A stretch of 64,000 nucleotides of DNA, from assembly GCF_000719555.1 (NCBI RefSeq), contig NZ_JOGX01000029.1, positions 106,864-170,863 on the forward strand, written 5' to 3'. Below, one piece after another: positions 42,509 to 50,997 of this stretch. The notes below the pieces were generated by a model that did no database searches, was not told the origin of the DNA, and worked only from the letters and a program-made list of their open reading frames with translations. Source of the stretch: Streptomyces sp. NRRL F-5727. Its GTDB lineage: Bacteria; Actinomycetota; Actinomycetes; Streptomycetales; Streptomycetaceae. Both the position numbers and the translations under genes were made by a program. Numbering within the stretch: position 1 is the stretch's first letter; every line of letters starts with the position of its first letter.

Positions 42509-43562
42509 ACTTCCTGACCAGCAGTTCCACCCCGACGCGGCCCGCTCTCACAACCAGCCTTCACCGAAACAGATAGACCACCCGTCCCTCCCCAGCCGAC
42601 GGGGACAGTGCAGTCCGGCCCCGGGGCGCTCCCGGCCGGTACGGGGGCCGCCGCGCCAGATACGGCGGGAGACGAACCGCCTTCTCGCGAGCCGTTCGTC
42701 CCGTTCGCTCTGGGCAGTGCCGGGCTGCGGCTGGAGGACCTCACGGGCGAGGCAACACCGGGCAGGTCCGCCAGCCGCCCTCCGCTCCCCCACCCCGTGG
42801 CGCGTACGGCCCCACCACCTCTCGGGTTCCCTGTCAGCAGGCCCATCCACCTGGAACGACGGGGGTGTCACCTGTCAGGTTCAAATCCGTATGCACCATG
42901 ATGAGCCGCACTCATCTTGGTTTCCGGAACGTCTGCCTGTGCTGCCGCACCCCCCGCCCGGCGGGCCTGTCGGCTGCGGTCCGCCCTCCGAGGACGTTTG
43001 CTCCCGCGCTCACGATGACGGCATGAGCGCCCTTCCGGGCCCCTGCCCGCGCCGCCCCGTCCTGCGGCTCGTACACACGGGCCGAGCCGTCGTCCACACG
43101 GCACGGCCGGGGCGTGATCACCCGCGGCGAGGCGGGGCCGGCACGCGGGCACCCTGGTGCTTCGCCTGTCGGCCGCCCGGGGGCCGGGTATGTCCGCCTC
43201 GTCCGCCGGGTGCGTGGTAAGCCGCTCCGGACGCTTCGCGCAGGGCTCTGACCTGCGATGCTGAGCGTGCTGGTAGGTGGCCTGCCCGCTGTGGTGAGCG
43301 CCTCGTGCATCGGGAGCTCCTGCCGCCTGCCGAGCGTGGCCACAGGTCGCCCGGCAGATCATGGGGTGCGCTTCTCTTCTCGGCTGCGTCTCATACGGTC
43401 TGTGCAGGGCCTCCTCCGGCCTGCGACCGTCTGGTGGGCCCGCTCCGTCCCGCGCGGTGGCACGGGGACTGCGGCGTCTGTTCCGCCCGCCGGGCCGCAC
43501 GTCAGGCAGCCCCGCAGGAATGTCGGCGGACGCGGAAAGGACCCTTCAGGGAAGCCGGTTGG
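42509..43562. other. long gap after the CRISPR array
   Basis: About 1 kb without a convincing gene. The first 30-200 bp would be the CRISPR leader if the array reads on the minus strand. A tRNA-like 3' end fragment, AGGTTCAAATCC followed by GCACCA, is near 42870-42898, but no matching 5' part is found. Open frames across the rest are Arg/Pro-rich and look random. Confidence 0.5.
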
Positions 43563-43880
43563 TCATGGGCGTCGCGCGAAGCGGTAGATCGCGTAAGTGA
43601 CGCCGAGGACGATGTCCACGGCGGCCCAGAGGAAGATGATCGCTCCGACCCCGATCGCGGTACCGACGCTCTCGGCGTCGTTGCACGTCTGGCGGTCGAG
43701 CGTTCCGCAGTCGTCGGGGGTCCCGGATCCTGAGGCGACCCCGACGATGATCCAGATCAGGAAGATCACCTGGATGGCAAGGAAGACCCAGAGGAACATC
43801 CGCGGCCTGCGCCTGCGCGGATGTCCCGCCGCAGGCGGCGCAGGGGTCCCCCACTGGGGCTGAGGTTGTGCATTACTCAT
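43563..43880 (-). CDS. small two-helix membrane protein
   Basis: The 105-residue protein has a Pro/Gln-rich cytoplasmic start, a first helix near residues 29-48 (FLWVFLAIQVIFLIWIIVGV), a loop with two Cys (DDCGTLDRQTCNDAES) and a second helix (GVGAIIFLWAAVDIVLGVTY). The loop cysteines may form a disulfide outside the cell. Similar proteins are frequent in Streptomyces and have no known function. ATG 43880 fits the conserved start MSNAQPQPQWG. Confidence 0.82.
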   Translation of the reverse strand: MSNAQPQPQWGTPAPPAAGHPRRRRPRMFLWVFLAIQVIFLIWIIVGVASGSGTPDDCGTLDRQTCNDAESVGTAIGVGAIIFLWAAVDIVLGVTYAIYRFARRP

Positions 43881-43962
43881 GGCACATCACGCTTCGTCTA
43901 CTGCTCGGTGTCGCTGCCGGTCGCCCGGCGTCGCCGTCGTTGTCCTCAGAAGGACGGCTCTT

Positions 43963-44640
43963 TCATCCCAGGCTGCCTCCGAAGGACCCGCTCATCGCCT
44001 CGGGCTCACTGATCTGCAGGGTTCCCCGGTGGGTGATCTCCACTTTGTGAAAACCTTCGCCCGCGGGCACGTCCGGAACGATCACCTCGAAGCTGCACGC
44101 GGTCCCCGCCCTGGTCGACTCGCCCAGGGCGCCGGTGGCGATGACCGTGCCGGCCGCGTCGTAGACCGTGACCGCCGCGCCTTCGGCGATGTCGTCGAAC
44201 CCTTCGCTTCCCTCGCAGCCGCCCTCGCCGTCGCTGACCACGTTCCTGGTGAGCAGGAAGGTGCCGGTCAGCTGAAAGACGGTCGGTGTCGGCGAGGGGC
44301 TGGGTGTCTGTGTGGCCGGCGACGGCGGAGGGCTGACGGCCTCGGGAGACGGCCCACCACTGTCTGTCAGAGCCCAGACGGCGCCGGCCCCGCCCGCACC
44401 GATGACGATCCCTGCCACGAGGGCCAGCAGCAGGTTCCAGCGTTCACGCGCCGGTTCCCGCGACGCCGCTGCAGGAGGAGGCTCTCCAGACCCGTCCACT
44501 ACCTCAGAGTGCGCTTCTCCGCTCGTGTCCGCATGCCAGGGGCTCCCTGCCCGGATGGCTGAACGTGAGCGCCTGGCCTCGCTCCCCTCTGCGTGTGGTG
44601 AGGGAGGACCGGCACTCGCCGCGGCGGCGAAACAGGCCAC
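43963..44640 (-). CDS. membrane-anchored extracytoplasmic protein of unknown function
   Basis: The 225-residue frame has a cytoplasmic part, one hydrophobic segment near residues 69-90 (WNLLLALVAGIVIGAGGAGA), a Pro/Ser/Thr linker (SPPPSPATQTPSPSPTPTVF) and an outside domain with two Cys (EGGCEGSEG and AGTACSFEV) and a predicted beta fold. Start is uncertain: GTG 44640 with AAGGTCAGG upstream, or a GTG about 46 codons later. The layout resembles secreted or anchored beta-sandwich proteins. Confidence 0.7.
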   Translation of the reverse strand: MACFAAAASAGPPSPHAEGSEARRSRSAIRAGSPWHADTSGEAHSEVVDGSGEPPPAAASREPARERWNLLLALVAGIVIGAGGAGAVWALTDSGGPSPEAVSPPPSPATQTPSPSPTPTVFQLTGTFLLTRNVVSDGEGGCEGSEGFDDIAEGAAVTVYDAAGTVIATGALGESTRAGTACSFEVIVPDVPAGEGFHKVEITHRGTLQISEPEAMSGSFGGSLG

Positions 44641-44792
44641 ACCGGCCTGACCTTGAGCCGCTGCTCGTCGACGCCGCGGCGCTCCGGCAAAGGTTCGCCT
44701 GCCTGCGGACGCCTGACGCCCACGCTTGGACCGCCCCCTTGGGCCTTGGCCGGCGAGCGCTGTCCGGACAACTCGTCCCGCCGAGGAACGGG

Positions 44793-45659
44793 TCAGGCCC
44801 GCTGAATTCCGCTGGTGCCCTGTAGGGTCCCGCGACGCCCGTCGTTGGTCTGGACCTCCAGCACGTCTCCCTGCTGCGTCAGAGCGAGATACCAGATCCC
44901 GGGTTCGAGGATGATGGGCTCGCCACGGTCCACGGTGGCCACACGTTGCACGGGTACGGCGAACCAGAAGGGGACCTGCAACGAGGCCGGATCCGATGCT
45001 TCCTGCAGAGGAGGCACCGGAAGACTGGGGACCGGCTGCCCCGCATATGCCCGGGGGCCGTGGGCCTCCGGGGTCAGTGACTGCGGACCCGGAAATCCGT
45101 ACGCCTCGCTGAACACCTCGGGCGTGGCCGAACCCCGCAGATGGACGATCTGTCCATGCATCAGCAAGTTGAGGTCGGATGCTGCTCTGTCGACAAGCTC
45201 AGCAAGTTCTGCCGGGGTCCTGTCGAGCGGCTGGCCTGCCTCCTTCTGCAGGAGCACCTTCCGTATCAGAGTGCCGCTCTCCGTGAGAGATGTACGGGAG
45301 CTCGCCAGGGGTTGGATGTCGACGAGTTCCACTTCAGCGGCGGCCATCCGGAAGAAGGCAGCATTCACTTCAGCCAGCAGTTCGCGAAGCGTGCTGTCGA
45401 AGACTCCGATGTCAATCGGCCGGCTGGCCTCCAGATCCTGAATGACATGCTCCAGGAAGAGCGCGCAAGACCTGGAGGCGGTACGTGCGGCTGCCGCTGC
45501 GTCGAGAGCCTGCGTCCTTGTCTGGGCCTGCCGGTCCAGGGACGCTTTCTGTTCGTTCGACCTTCGGATGGAGCGTTGTACGAGAGCGCCACCCACGGCG
45601 GTGATGGCGGCGCCTCCGATAACACCGACCACTCCGACGATCACTTCTAAGGCAGCCAT
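44793..45659 (-). CDS. membrane-anchored coiled-coil protein of unknown function
   Basis: The 288-residue protein begins with a hydrophobic segment (ALEVIVGVVGVIGGAAITAV) and then a long heptad-rich region (residues 30-160), followed by a Pro-rich linker and a C-terminal domain rich in aromatic and beta-type residues (PFWFAVPVQRVATVDRGEPI to WYLALTQQGDVLEVQ). A signal peptide is less likely than a membrane anchor because no cleavage site is obvious. No family is recognised. Its neighbour upstream on the other strand is an IstB fossil. Confidence 0.75.
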   Translation of the reverse strand: MAALEVIVGVVGVIGGAAITAVGGALVQRSIRRSNEQKASLDRQAQTRTQALDAAAAARTASRSCALFLEHVIQDLEASRPIDIGVFDSTLRELLAEVNAAFFRMAAAEVELVDIQPLASSRTSLTESGTLIRKVLLQKEAGQPLDRTPAELAELVDRAASDLNLLMHGQIVHLRGSATPEVFSEAYGFPGPQSLTPEAHGPRAYAGQPVPSLPVPPLQEASDPASLQVPFWFAVPVQRVATVDRGEPIILEPGIWYLALTQQGDVLEVQTNDGRRGTLQGTSGIQRA

Positions 45660-45774
45660 CTAGGCATGATGAGTGGCGTGTCCCATGGCGACAAGAGGAT
45701 CCTCAGACAACGGTGCGGCCGGCGGCCGGTGGTGAAAGGCCCGCGTGGCGGGCTTGCGACGGAACCTGGGGCAG

Positions 45775-46113
45775 CCGCTCTGCCTGTCGGCGACGACTGT
45801 GGCACCGGCAAGTCCCACATGCTAACGCCCTCGGGACGGAGGCGGCCGTGAAGGGCTACCGAGTCCGCTGAACGCCGGCCACAAAGCTGTTCAACGAGCT
45901 GGTCGAAGCCGCCGAAGACAAGCAGCTGAACCAGACCATCGCCCGCTACGGCCGCGACGACCTGCTCGGCATCGACGAGCTCCGCTCCATGGAACTCGCC
46001 CGCCGCGGCGCCGAACCCCTCCTGGTCATGACCGGACGCGAGGAGCAGAACAGCCTCGCCACCGCCTCCAACGAGTCCTTCTCCATAGCGCACACGTTCC
46101 GCGGCCGGACGTA
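45775..46113 (+). pseudogene. IS21-type IstB ATPase remnant
   Basis: Plus-strand sequence gives LPVGDDCGTGKSHML (a Walker A) and then, after frame changes, TKLFNELVEAAEDKQLNQTI, ARYGRDDLLGIDELRSMELA and NSLATASNESFS, all landmarks of the IstB helper ATPase. Small deletions break the frame. No IstA partner is present. Confidence 0.8.
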
Positions 46114-46124
46114 GTCTGTGGGCT

Positions 46125-46508
46125 GTGACGGTGAGATATGTGCTGGACGGCAGCCAAGTCAGGACGCTGGAGGACTTCTGGCGGGTCGCCGGCGAGAGCA
46201 TCGGCTGCGGCGGCTACTTCGGCCGGAACCTCGACGCCTTCGCTGACTGTCTCCGCGGCGGCTTCGGAACACCGGACGACGGCGACTTTGTGATCGAGTG
46301 GCGTGATCACGAAGCCTCTCGCCAGCATCTCGGGCACCCCGAGACTGCCCGGCAGCTCGAAATGCGGCTCGCCCGCTGTCATCCGACGAACAAGGAACGC
46401 ATGGCCGCAAGACTGGCGGAGGCCCGCGCCGGCCGTGGCCCGACCGCCTTCGACTGGCTGGTCGATATCATTGAAGAGGAACTTCCGGGCGGCCTGCACC
46501 TCTATTAG
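46125..46508 (+). CDS. barstar-family (RNase inhibitor-like) protein
   Basis: The 127-residue protein has the barstar pattern: VRYVLDGSQVRTLEDFWRVA, then GCGGYFGRNLDAFADCLRGG and FVIEWRDHEASRQHLG. Barstar blocks barnase-type ribonucleases. No barnase or other toxin gene is adjacent, so the protein may guard against imported toxins or act in another way. Start GTG 46125 overlaps none; it begins just after the IstB fossil. Confidence 0.9.
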   Translation: MTVRYVLDGSQVRTLEDFWRVAGESIGCGGYFGRNLDAFADCLRGGFGTPDDGDFVIEWRDHEASRQHLGHPETARQLEMRLARCHPTNKERMAARLAEARAGRGPTAFDWLVDIIEEELPGGLHLY

Positions 46509-46648
46509 CCAGACGGACTTGTCGCACTCACCGGAGGTCGTAGCCCAACGTGCCTCATCCCCCCAGCAAGCCTTGATACTGCCGATCTTGGCAGCAACGT
46601 CCCCCGCCTCAGCACCCCTCCTACACGTCCACAGTCGACGCCAGACTC

Positions 46649-46736
46649 GACCGCAACCCCCGCACGAGCGGGGAACAGCTGCTGCGGGAGCGTCCGTTCG
46701 GTGCGCTGGGGGCCGTCCCCTCTGACGCGGAAAGGC
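46649..46736 (-). CRISPR. possible degenerate type I-E-like repeat pair
   Basis: Two 29-30-bp units at 46649-46678 (GACCGCAACCCCCGCACGAG, then CGGGGAACAG) and 46708-46736 (GGGCCGTCCCC, then GCGGAAAGGCAG) are about 60 bp apart. They resemble the 42.4-kb repeats and have the same orientation. The second is strongly diverged. Confidence 0.35.
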
Positions 46737-46984
46737 AGACGGACGCTGCGAGGTCGGCTTGGTTCACACAGTTTGAGCAGCGTTTTCACACCACCTCGGG
46801 AGGCAGTCTGACCGCACAGAATCGAACGGCAGCCTCGTCCTGATGCCGGCGCTTCCGAGCCCTGGAGAGCCGTGGACGGCGGGTGCGTTGCGTGCCCGAG
46901 GCCACCGCGATGCAAGATGATCTGTTGTAGCGGCAGATCGCCGGTCGGTGATCTGGAAGGCAACGACTCACGGGGAGTGCAGTT

Positions 46985-47650
46985 TTGAAGCATCGCATAG
47001 GTCGGAGCACGGCAGCACTGGTTGCATTGGCAGCCCTCGTCACCGGCTGTGGGGGCGCCGGCTCCGACGCGGCGCCGGCGAAGCCGTCCACCGGCACCAG
47101 TGCCGGAGCTGAGTCAGGATCAAGTGGTGCGGCGGGCAGCGAGGTGGACTTCGACACCGTCTTCAAGACCGAGGAGAGGTTCAAGCAGGCGATGCCCGAC
47201 CCGGCGTCGATGGCGGGGTGGACACCGCGGAACGCGGGCGCGGAGATCGAGCAGGAGCCCACCCCTGCCCAAAGTTGCGGTGCCGATGGCGACTGGTACT
47301 GCGCCAGGATCGCGCGTGGCGAGGCGAACTTCGAGGCGGCCGGCGAGCAAGCCCAGTTCGACCTCACCGCTTTCGCGGACAGCAAGGCGGCCCAGGACGC
47401 CTGCCAGAAGGAGAAGAGCTGGTCGGCCAAGTACACCAAGGCAGAGGTGCCACCTGTTCCAGGTACCGAGAGCCACGCCTACTACCGCAACGGCGGCGGC
47501 CTGGACGGTCTGTACCTCACCATGTGCCTCGGTACGGTCGTCGCGGAAGTACTGCTCGAAGGGGAAGGCAGCTCCCTGGACCCTGCCACCGCCCATTCTC
47601 TGGCACAGGTCTTCGTCCCCCGGATTCAGAAAGCCGCCACGGCAGCCTGA
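46985..47650 (+). CDS. secreted lipoprotein of unknown function
   Basis: The 221-residue protein has a lipoprotein signal peptide (KHRIGRSTAALVALAALVTG followed by Cys at residue 22; lipobox LVTGC) and a Ser/Gly/Ala-rich linker. The outside domain has paired Cys residues in SCGADGDWYCARIA, DACQKEKSW and MCLG. The start is TTG 46985 with GGGAG about 8 bp upstream, an unusual codon but the only one giving a full signal. Many Streptomyces have similar proteins of unknown role. It stands alone. Confidence 0.85.
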   Translation: MKHRIGRSTAALVALAALVTGCGGAGSDAAPAKPSTGTSAGAESGSSGAAGSEVDFDTVFKTEERFKQAMPDPASMAGWTPRNAGAEIEQEPTPAQSCGADGDWYCARIARGEANFEAAGEQAQFDLTAFADSKAAQDACQKEKSWSAKYTKAEVPPVPGTESHAYYRNGGGLDGLYLTMCLGTVVAEVLLEGEGSSLDPATAHSLAQVFVPRIQKAATAA

Positions 47651-48015
47651 ACACGCGGAGCGGAACCTACGTGGGTGTCTGCTGCCGCACCTCAGCGGAC
47701 ACCCCCGTACGGCCCCAGCGCACCGGACAACTTCCGAGAATCCGCACCGGCAGGGGCGCGCGTCGTCTTCTGGACGAGCTGCTCACCTGGCGTTCACCCA
47801 GGCTGACGGCCTCGACAGAGAGGACTGGTACGAGGGGCCGGCGGCCGCTGAACCATGCCTCCCCGTACGCCGACTCCAGGCCGTCCAAGACGGCGCGGCC
47901 CAGACGCCGCACCAGGAGCTCCTGGCCAAGCTGCGCGGCGCGAACGGCCTGGATTTCTCCCGGGCAGCGGTCGACGACACACCAACCAACGAGCGGATGC
48001 TCCCAAGGAGATGGT
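47651..48015. other. gap with a transposase fossil
   Basis: The 365 bp after the lipoprotein hold a degenerate IS5-type piece (listed separately) and no intact gene. Confidence 0.4.
47880..47982 (+). pseudogene. IS5-family transposase fragment
   Basis: The segment TPHQELLAKLRGANGLDFSR followed by AAVDD is similar to the part just before the first catalytic Asp of many Streptomyces IS5-type transposases. Only about 30 residues remain. Confidence 0.4.
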
Positions 48016-49101
48016 CTAGTTCGTGAGGGCTGCCTCGACCACTGCCTCGATGCGGGTGCGCTGCTGCTGGGGGGTGGCCAGGGGATTGGGCCGCAGGGTG
48101 TAGACGGTCCGGCGGCGGTGGTCGGTGGTCGCGAAGACGCCGCTCGTCCAGCCGCCGCTGGAGCCGGTCTTGCCCCAGATCTTCGTTCCGTTCAGCTCGA
48201 TTCCCATCAGCCCGCCGGCGCTGAAGCAGGCCGTGCCGGTGGGGCAGCTGGTGTTCTCGGGGGCGCCGGGAACCGCGGGAACCTCGAAGAGGTGCCGCTG
48301 CTGGGCCGGAGCGAGGAGCCGTCCTCCCAGCAGGGCTTTCAGGAACGCGTCGAGGTCGCCGGGGGTGGACGTCAGCCCGCCCTCCGACCAGGCCCAGGCG
48401 ATGGCCGGCTCATCGGAGAGCCCGGTGTGGCGCAGGGCCAGCGGGCGGAGTATCCGCCGGTCGAGCTCATGGGCGTAGGAGCGACCGGTGACCTCCTCCA
48501 CGAGCAGCCCGGCGACGAAGCTGTTCAGCCCGTTGTACTGCTGGACGGTTCCCGGGGCCGGGACGCGGCCGGGGCGGTCCGCCGCGTCCGCCGCGAAGGA
48601 GGCGGCCACGACTCCACGGGGGTCGAGCGGCACCCGGGCCGGCCGGGGCAGGTCGCTCGTGTGGTCCAGGAGCTGGCGTACCGTCACGTCGCCGTAGGCC
48701 GCCGGGAGCACCTCGGGCAGGTAACGGCGGACGGGCTCGTCGATGCCGATCCGGTGCTCGGCGACCAGTTGGAGCACCATGGCATCGGTGAAGACCTTGG
48801 TCACGCTGCCCACCGGGACGCGCCCGTTGGCCTGCACCTCTCCGGCCGTCCCGGTGTACGGGCCGTGCATGCCCCGGCCGGACACCCGCACCACGGCCGC
48901 GTCCGTCACCCCGTCCGGCAGGGTGGCCAGCAACGCCCGGACGGCGGTCGCGTCACGGGTGTCGCGCGAGTCGTGGGAGGCGGGTGCGCCGGGTGCGGCC
49001 GTGGCCATGGCCGTGGGGGCGGCAGCCAGACCGGTGGCGAGTGCCGCCAGCGCCACACAGGTGACGGTGAGACGGCGGGCGGCGCGGGGGCGAGTGGTCA
49101 T
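48016..49101 (-). CDS. secreted serine hydrolase (beta-lactamase/DD-peptidase class C fold)
   Basis: The 361-residue protein has a signal peptide (RRLTVTCVALAALATGLAAA to MATAAPGAPA) and the three class C-type motifs: SxxK as SVTK near residue 98, YxN as YNGLN near 192 and the K-T-G box as WGKTGSSGG near 312. Such D-alanyl-D-alanine carboxypeptidase-like or esterase-like enzymes act in the cell wall. ATG 49101 has AGGAG 7-8 bp before it. Substrate, whether peptidoglycan, ester or beta-lactam, is undetermined. Confidence 0.92.
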   Translation of the reverse strand: MTTRPRAARRLTVTCVALAALATGLAAAPTAMATAAPGAPASHDSRDTRDATAVRALLATLPDGVTDAAVVRVSGRGMHGPYTGTAGEVQANGRVPVGSVTKVFTDAMVLQLVAEHRIGIDEPVRRYLPEVLPAAYGDVTVRQLLDHTSDLPRPARVPLDPRGVVAASFAADAADRPGRVPAPGTVQQYNGLNSFVAGLLVEEVTGRSYAHELDRRILRPLALRHTGLSDEPAIAWAWSEGGLTSTPGDLDAFLKALLGGRLLAPAQQRHLFEVPAVPGAPENTSCPTGTACFSAGGLMGIELNGTKIWGKTGSSGGWTSGVFATTDHRRRTVYTLRPNPLATPQQQRTRIEAVVEAALTN

Positions 49102-49213
49102 CGGTGGCTCCTGGGAACAAGGTGGGTGCTCGGATCCGTATCCGCGCTGGACCAACCTTCTTTCCTCACCAAGCGTTTGGGCTATCGGTGATCCCCCTGA
49201 ACCGCCCCCGAGT

Positions 49214-49239
49214 GCACCCCGAGTCCCGCTTCGGGGTGC
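49214..49239. terminator. hairpin upstream of the serine hydrolase gene
   Basis: GCACCCCGA, an 8-nt loop, and TCGGGGTGC form a perfect 9-bp stem. It lies 113 bp upstream of the hydrolase start and 246 bp after a decayed gene, so it may be a leftover terminator or an RNA leader element. Confidence 0.4.
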
Positions 49240-49459
49240 GGGGGCCGGGGCCGGAGTCGAGGGCCCGGCGTCAGGCGGAGGACGTTGCCTGGGCGGTGCC
49301 TCTGCGGGCGGCAGGTGATGACGCCGTGGCCACCATCTCCATTGCGGGCGGGTCGCTGAGGGGCCAGCTGTCCTGACGGGCCGTCCAGAGTTCTGGACGG
49401 TGGGGCGCCGTGACCTGCGGTGGTGAGTCTGGTGGTGAGCGGGATCGAGATCGTTCTCC

Positions 49460-49900
49460 CTATCGGGGTAAGTCCGCCGCTTTCCGCCACCGCGGTTGAC
49501 TGGTGTCGACGGCCTGCACCTTGCCCAGCCGTGTCGTGAACGGCGTGCTGCGGCTCTCGGTGGTTGGGCCGGCATCCGCGAGGGCGGGCGCCTCCCACTG
49601 GTCCGTCCGCGTCGCGGTCCCGGTCGCGGTCGCGGTCGCGGTGCCGGAGTATTCGGCGGGGCGGGTGTGGCGGTGGCCGCACGTGGGTGGGTCCCGCGCG
49701 CCGTACCGGGCTGTGTAAGGGGTGCCGGGACTGGTGCGAGTGACGGTGGTGCCGTCGCCCATCGTCCAGCGGACCGACGTCACGTGGGCGGTGGTGGTGA
49801 TGGCGATGGCGATGGCGACTACGTCGAGTTCCAGGTCGCGGGCGGGCGGGGGCGGGATGACGCACCTGGGCACGTTGCCGCCTGACGTCCCGCCGTACTG
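49460..49900 (-). pseudogene. remnant of a secreted protein with a PKD-like tail
   Basis: The minus frame has LELDVVAIAIAITTTAHVTS, VRWTMGDGTTVTRTSPGTPY and GARDPPTCGHRHTRPA, matching the C-terminal part of a common Streptomyces exported protein with a MGDG motif. The region after GHRHTRP, with five copies of a GCGGTC-like hexamer, encodes a Thr/Ala repeat. N-terminal sequence and signal peptide are missing. Confidence 0.55.
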
Positions 49901-50015
49901 GGAGACGTACTTCCACGTGGACAGCGTGGACGAGGGTGCGGGCGGTTGCCGTCCGCGCCGGGGCCCCTGCCGCGGGACCGGCCGCCCGCTGGGGTGGTGC
50001 GGCCCCGGCACGGGT

Positions 50016-50048
50016 CCGGCCCCGCCCCCGGGGTGGGGGCGGGGCCGG
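50016..50048. terminator. hairpin terminator of the L,D-transpeptidase gene
   Basis: CCGGCCCCGCCCCC, a 5-nt loop, and the exact complement form a 14-bp stem. It lies 19 bp after the stop on the minus strand. Confidence 0.8.
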
Positions 50049-50066
50049 AGCCGGGCTGGTGTGACG

Positions 50067-50759
50067 TCAGGAGACGTAGAGGCGCGTGGGCTTCGGGAAG
50101 TTGCTCCGGTAGCCCTTCAGCTCACGGATGTCGGACGGCTTGAGCTTGATGCAGCCGGCCGACTTGTAGTCGCCGTTGCCGTCCCAGCGCGTCCGCTCGC
50201 TGCTGCCCTGCCTGCCGTTGGACTTCATCTCGCTGTGGATGAACAGCGCGTCGCGCTTGGTGCCCTTCTTCCCGTTCGCCTTGCACCGCTTGTCCTGGAG
50301 CTTCCAGACGATTCCGTTGATGGTGCCGGCGAAGTTGTTCTTGAAGTACTCGATCTTGTAGTCGCCGCTGGGCAGCCAGCCCACGTTCGTCTGGCAGGGG
50401 TTCTGCCCGACCTTGCGCTTGGCGTTCTTCGCGTCGCCCAGGCCCGACCCCGCGCGCCAGCTGTCGAGCACGTACGAGCGCGTCTTGTCGGGGCTGATCT
50501 GCCGGACGTGGATCAGCGAGAGGCGCGAGTTCGAAGGGTCCTTCTTGTTCTTCTTGAACTGGAGGTAGGTGTAGCTCCTCGCGGCGGCGGCCGCGGGCGC
50601 CTTGGCCGTGGACACCACCGCCGCCGGCTGCGCAGCCGCCGCCGACGCCTGCGCCCCTGCCGCCGCCGGGACCAGCCCCACCACCACGGCTGCCGCTCCC
50701 GCGGTCGCCAGGGCCTTCAGGGACCGGTGCGCGGGCCTGGTCGAGCGTGTCGTGATCAT
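50067..50759 (-). CDS. secreted L,D-transpeptidase-like protein (YkuD fold)
   Basis: The 230-residue protein has a signal peptide with a hydrophobic core (KALATAGAAAVVVGLVPAAA) and an Ala-rich spacer. Its YkuD-like domain (residues about 65-230) has the catalytic His in FIHSEMKSNG and Cys in GDYKSAGCIKLKP, the HxxxxxxxxSxGC pattern of L,D-transpeptidases. These enzymes cross-link peptidoglycan by 3-3 bonds. ATG 50759 has GGGGAGGAA 7 bp upstream. Domain length is short, and the Lys-rich composition is unlike cell-wall-anchored paralogues. Confidence 0.88.
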   Translation of the reverse strand: MITTRSTRPAHRSLKALATAGAAAVVVGLVPAAAGAQASAAAAQPAAVVSTAKAPAAAAARSYTYLQFKKNKKDPSNSRLSLIHVRQISPDKTRSYVLDSWRAGSGLGDAKNAKRKVGQNPCQTNVGWLPSGDYKIEYFKNNFAGTINGIVWKLQDKRCKANGKKGTKRDALFIHSEMKSNGRQGSSERTRWDGNGDYKSAGCIKLKPSDIRELKGYRSNFPKPTRLYVS

Positions 50760-50997
50760 GAAGGGTTCCTCCCCGTCGAGTGCCCCGTGACCGGGGCTGT
50801 CTCCGGCCCCGACCGGGCCGGCGACACCGAGTTCACCAGCGCCGGCGGTTGTTCAGCAGGCCCCCTTCGCCGGACCGAACAAAGAAGAAACCGCCGGTCG
50901 GCGACCGGATGGGCGCTTGCCGCACCCCTGGCGGGCTCCTTAGCCTGGCCCGTCGTGCGCAGACCTCCTCGCGCACGGGGGGACGGGGGGACACACC

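Noticed and set aside
42862-42898. tRNA-like 3' end (GGTTCAAATCC followed by GCACCA)
   Set aside because: The T-stem pairs in only three of five positions and no matching acceptor or anticodon arm is found upstream. At most it is an old attachment-site fragment.
43258-43587. 109-codon plus-strand frame after the CRISPR gap
   Set aside because: Low coding quality and no family resemblance; it overlaps the real two-helix membrane gene on the other strand.
46589-46618. Third CRISPR-like unit left of 46649
   Set aside because: CCCCCGC occurs but 3 bp out of phase and without the GCGGGG half, so the stem cannot form.
49611-49645. GCGGTC hexamer run as a possible regulatory array
   Set aside because: It is part of the decayed exported-protein frame and encodes a Thr/Ala run; no promoter context.
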